A stretch of DNA of 12,195 nt from Desulfobacterales bacterium (GTDB lineage: Bacteria > Desulfobacterota > DSM-4660 > Desulfatiglandales > Desulfatiglandaceae), in NCBI GenBank assembly GCA_027061865.1, contig JAMOVZ010000131.1, positions 1 to 12,195 on the forward strand, read 5' to 3'. Below the pieces are notes generated by a model that ran no database searches, had not been told where the DNA came from, and saw only the letters and a program-made list of their open reading frames with translations. The position numbers were made by a program, and so were the translations under genes. Positions 11,531 through 12,195 of this stretch are shown here, one piece after another (positions within the stretch are counted from its first letter, which is position 1; every line of letters starts with the position of its first letter).

Positions 11531-12195
11531 ATGACGGAAAGAGTGGTTCTTTATGACACTACCCTTAGGGATGGGACCCAGGGAGAACAAGTGAATCTAT
11601 CTGCAGAGGACAAGGTCAGGATAGCAAGAAAGCTGGATTCCTTTGGCATCCCTTACATTGAAGGCGGCTGGCCGGGATCAAACCCGAAGGATGCCCGGTT
11701 TTTTGAGATGGCCCGCAAGATCCCCTTTCAAAATTCCAAGATAACCGCCTTTGGCAGCACGCGGCGCCCCGACACCTCGGTGGAGCGCGACCACAACATT
11801 CAGGCCCTCCTAAGGACAGAGACCGGTTGTGTGACGATTTTTGGCAAAAGCTGGGATCTGCATGCAACAAAGGTCTTGGGTGTCAGTCTTCAAGAGAATT
11901 GCAATATGATTGAAGAGTCGGTGGCCTACCTCAAGAAGCAAGGCAGGGAAGTGGTCTATGATGCAGAGCATTTCTTCGATGGCTACAAGAGGAATAAGGC
12001 CTATGCCCTGGAGACGTTAAAGGCGGCCATGAACGGGGGAGCAGACTGGGTGGTTCTTTGCGATACCAACGGCGGCACAATGCCAGAGGAGATGGCAGAG
12101 GTTTTTGCTGAACTCATGCCGCACCTCACAGTGCCCGTGGGCATTCACACTCACAACGATTGCGGCCTCGCTGTGGCCAATTCCCTGGTGGCTGT
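11531..12195 (+). CDS. cimA: Citramalate synthase, N-terminal part (runs off the window)
   Basis: The first 221 residues of an alpha-isopropylmalate/homocitrate/citramalate synthase (DRE-TIM metallolyase family). It joins pyruvate and acetyl-CoA to give (R)-citramalate, the entry to the threonine-independent isoleucine route. LYDTTLRDGTQGEQVNLS (7-24) carries the catalytic Arg13 and metal ligand Asp14. IEGGWPGSNPKD (43-54) is the variant typical of CimA rather than LeuA. ITAFGSTRRP, FGKSWDLHA, VVYDAEHFFDGY, LCDTNGGTMP and GIHTHNDCGLA (204-214, metal ligands His206 and His208) follow in order. The ATG at 11531 has GGGGAGA and GAGG upstream. An in-frame ATG at 11510 would add seven residues but lacks a good ribosome site. 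The Ile-rich leader and attenuator upstream support an isoleucine role. A homocitrate or isopropylmalate synthase is less likely. Confidence 0.93.
   Translation, partial: MTERVVLYDTTLRDGTQGEQVNLSAEDKVRIARKLDSFGIPYIEGGWPGSNPKDARFFEMARKIPFQNSKITAFGSTRRPDTSVERDHNIQALLRTETGCVTIFGKSWDLHATKVLGVSLQENCNMIEESVAYLKKQGREVVYDAEHFFDGYKRNKAYALETLKAAMNGGADWVVLCDTNGGTMPEEMAEVFAELMPHLTVPVGIHTHNDCGLAVANSLVA

Overview
The window looks like a chromosomal stretch from an anaerobic or facultatively anaerobic bacterium, most plausibly of the Desulfobacterota/Deltaproteobacteria type. That placement is a guess from gene content (molybdenum hydroxylase with a YqeB-type accessory protein, HyuA/HyuB, citramalate synthase, an ArsR/permease/small-thioredoxin set), from mid GC with frequent ATA and AGG codons, and from the purine-rich heptamer repeat between two genes. 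No marker gene fixes the taxonomy. I see no insertion sequence, phage gene, CRISPR array, rRNA or tRNA.

Region 1 (1-7384) looks like a catabolic block. At the left edge the N-terminal 219 residues of a xanthine-dehydrogenase-family molybdopterin subunit run leftward out of the window. A well-formed promoter lies upstream of it, and an inverted repeat covers the -10 element. Divergent from it are a VOC-fold protein resembling methylmalonyl-CoA epimerase, an M24 'pita-bread' metallohydrolase, and the two subunits of a hydantoinase/oxoprolinase-type enzyme (hyuA, hyuB, one base apart). hyuB converges on yqeB, the selenium-dependent molybdenum hydroxylase accessory gene, with a 9-bp overlap of coding ends. 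A molybdenum hydroxylase, its maturation factor and ring-opening or amidohydrolase-like enzymes flanking one another suggest a pathway for an N-heterocycle or cyclic amide. The substrate cannot be read from sequence.

Region 2 (about 7490-9451) is a small metalloid-response unit: a CxC-type ArsR repressor, an ArsP/UPF0718-type permease with a CSC motif, and a 77-residue CPKC thioredoxin-like protein. Near-identical 14-bp AT-rich sites (CTATATAGNAATAT) lie at the arsR start and again upstream of the permease, and are good candidate ArsR operators.

Region 3 (9452-11221) has a 367-bp non-coding stretch with several potential hairpins and promoter-like elements, then a low-specificity threonine aldolase and an MTH1187-type thiamine-binding protein.

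Region 4 (11222-12195) is the most striking part. Upstream of the start of cimA (citramalate synthase, first step of the pyruvate route to isoleucine; truncated by the window edge) lies a complete classical transcription attenuator. It has a promoter, a 39-codon leader peptide in which 18 residues are Ile, Leu or Val, and three mutually exclusive pairings: 1:2 (12 bp perfect), 2:3 antiterminator (11 bp perfect) and a 3:4 intrinsic terminator with eight T's. The leader stop codon lies immediately after strand 2, as ribosome-mediated attenuation requires.
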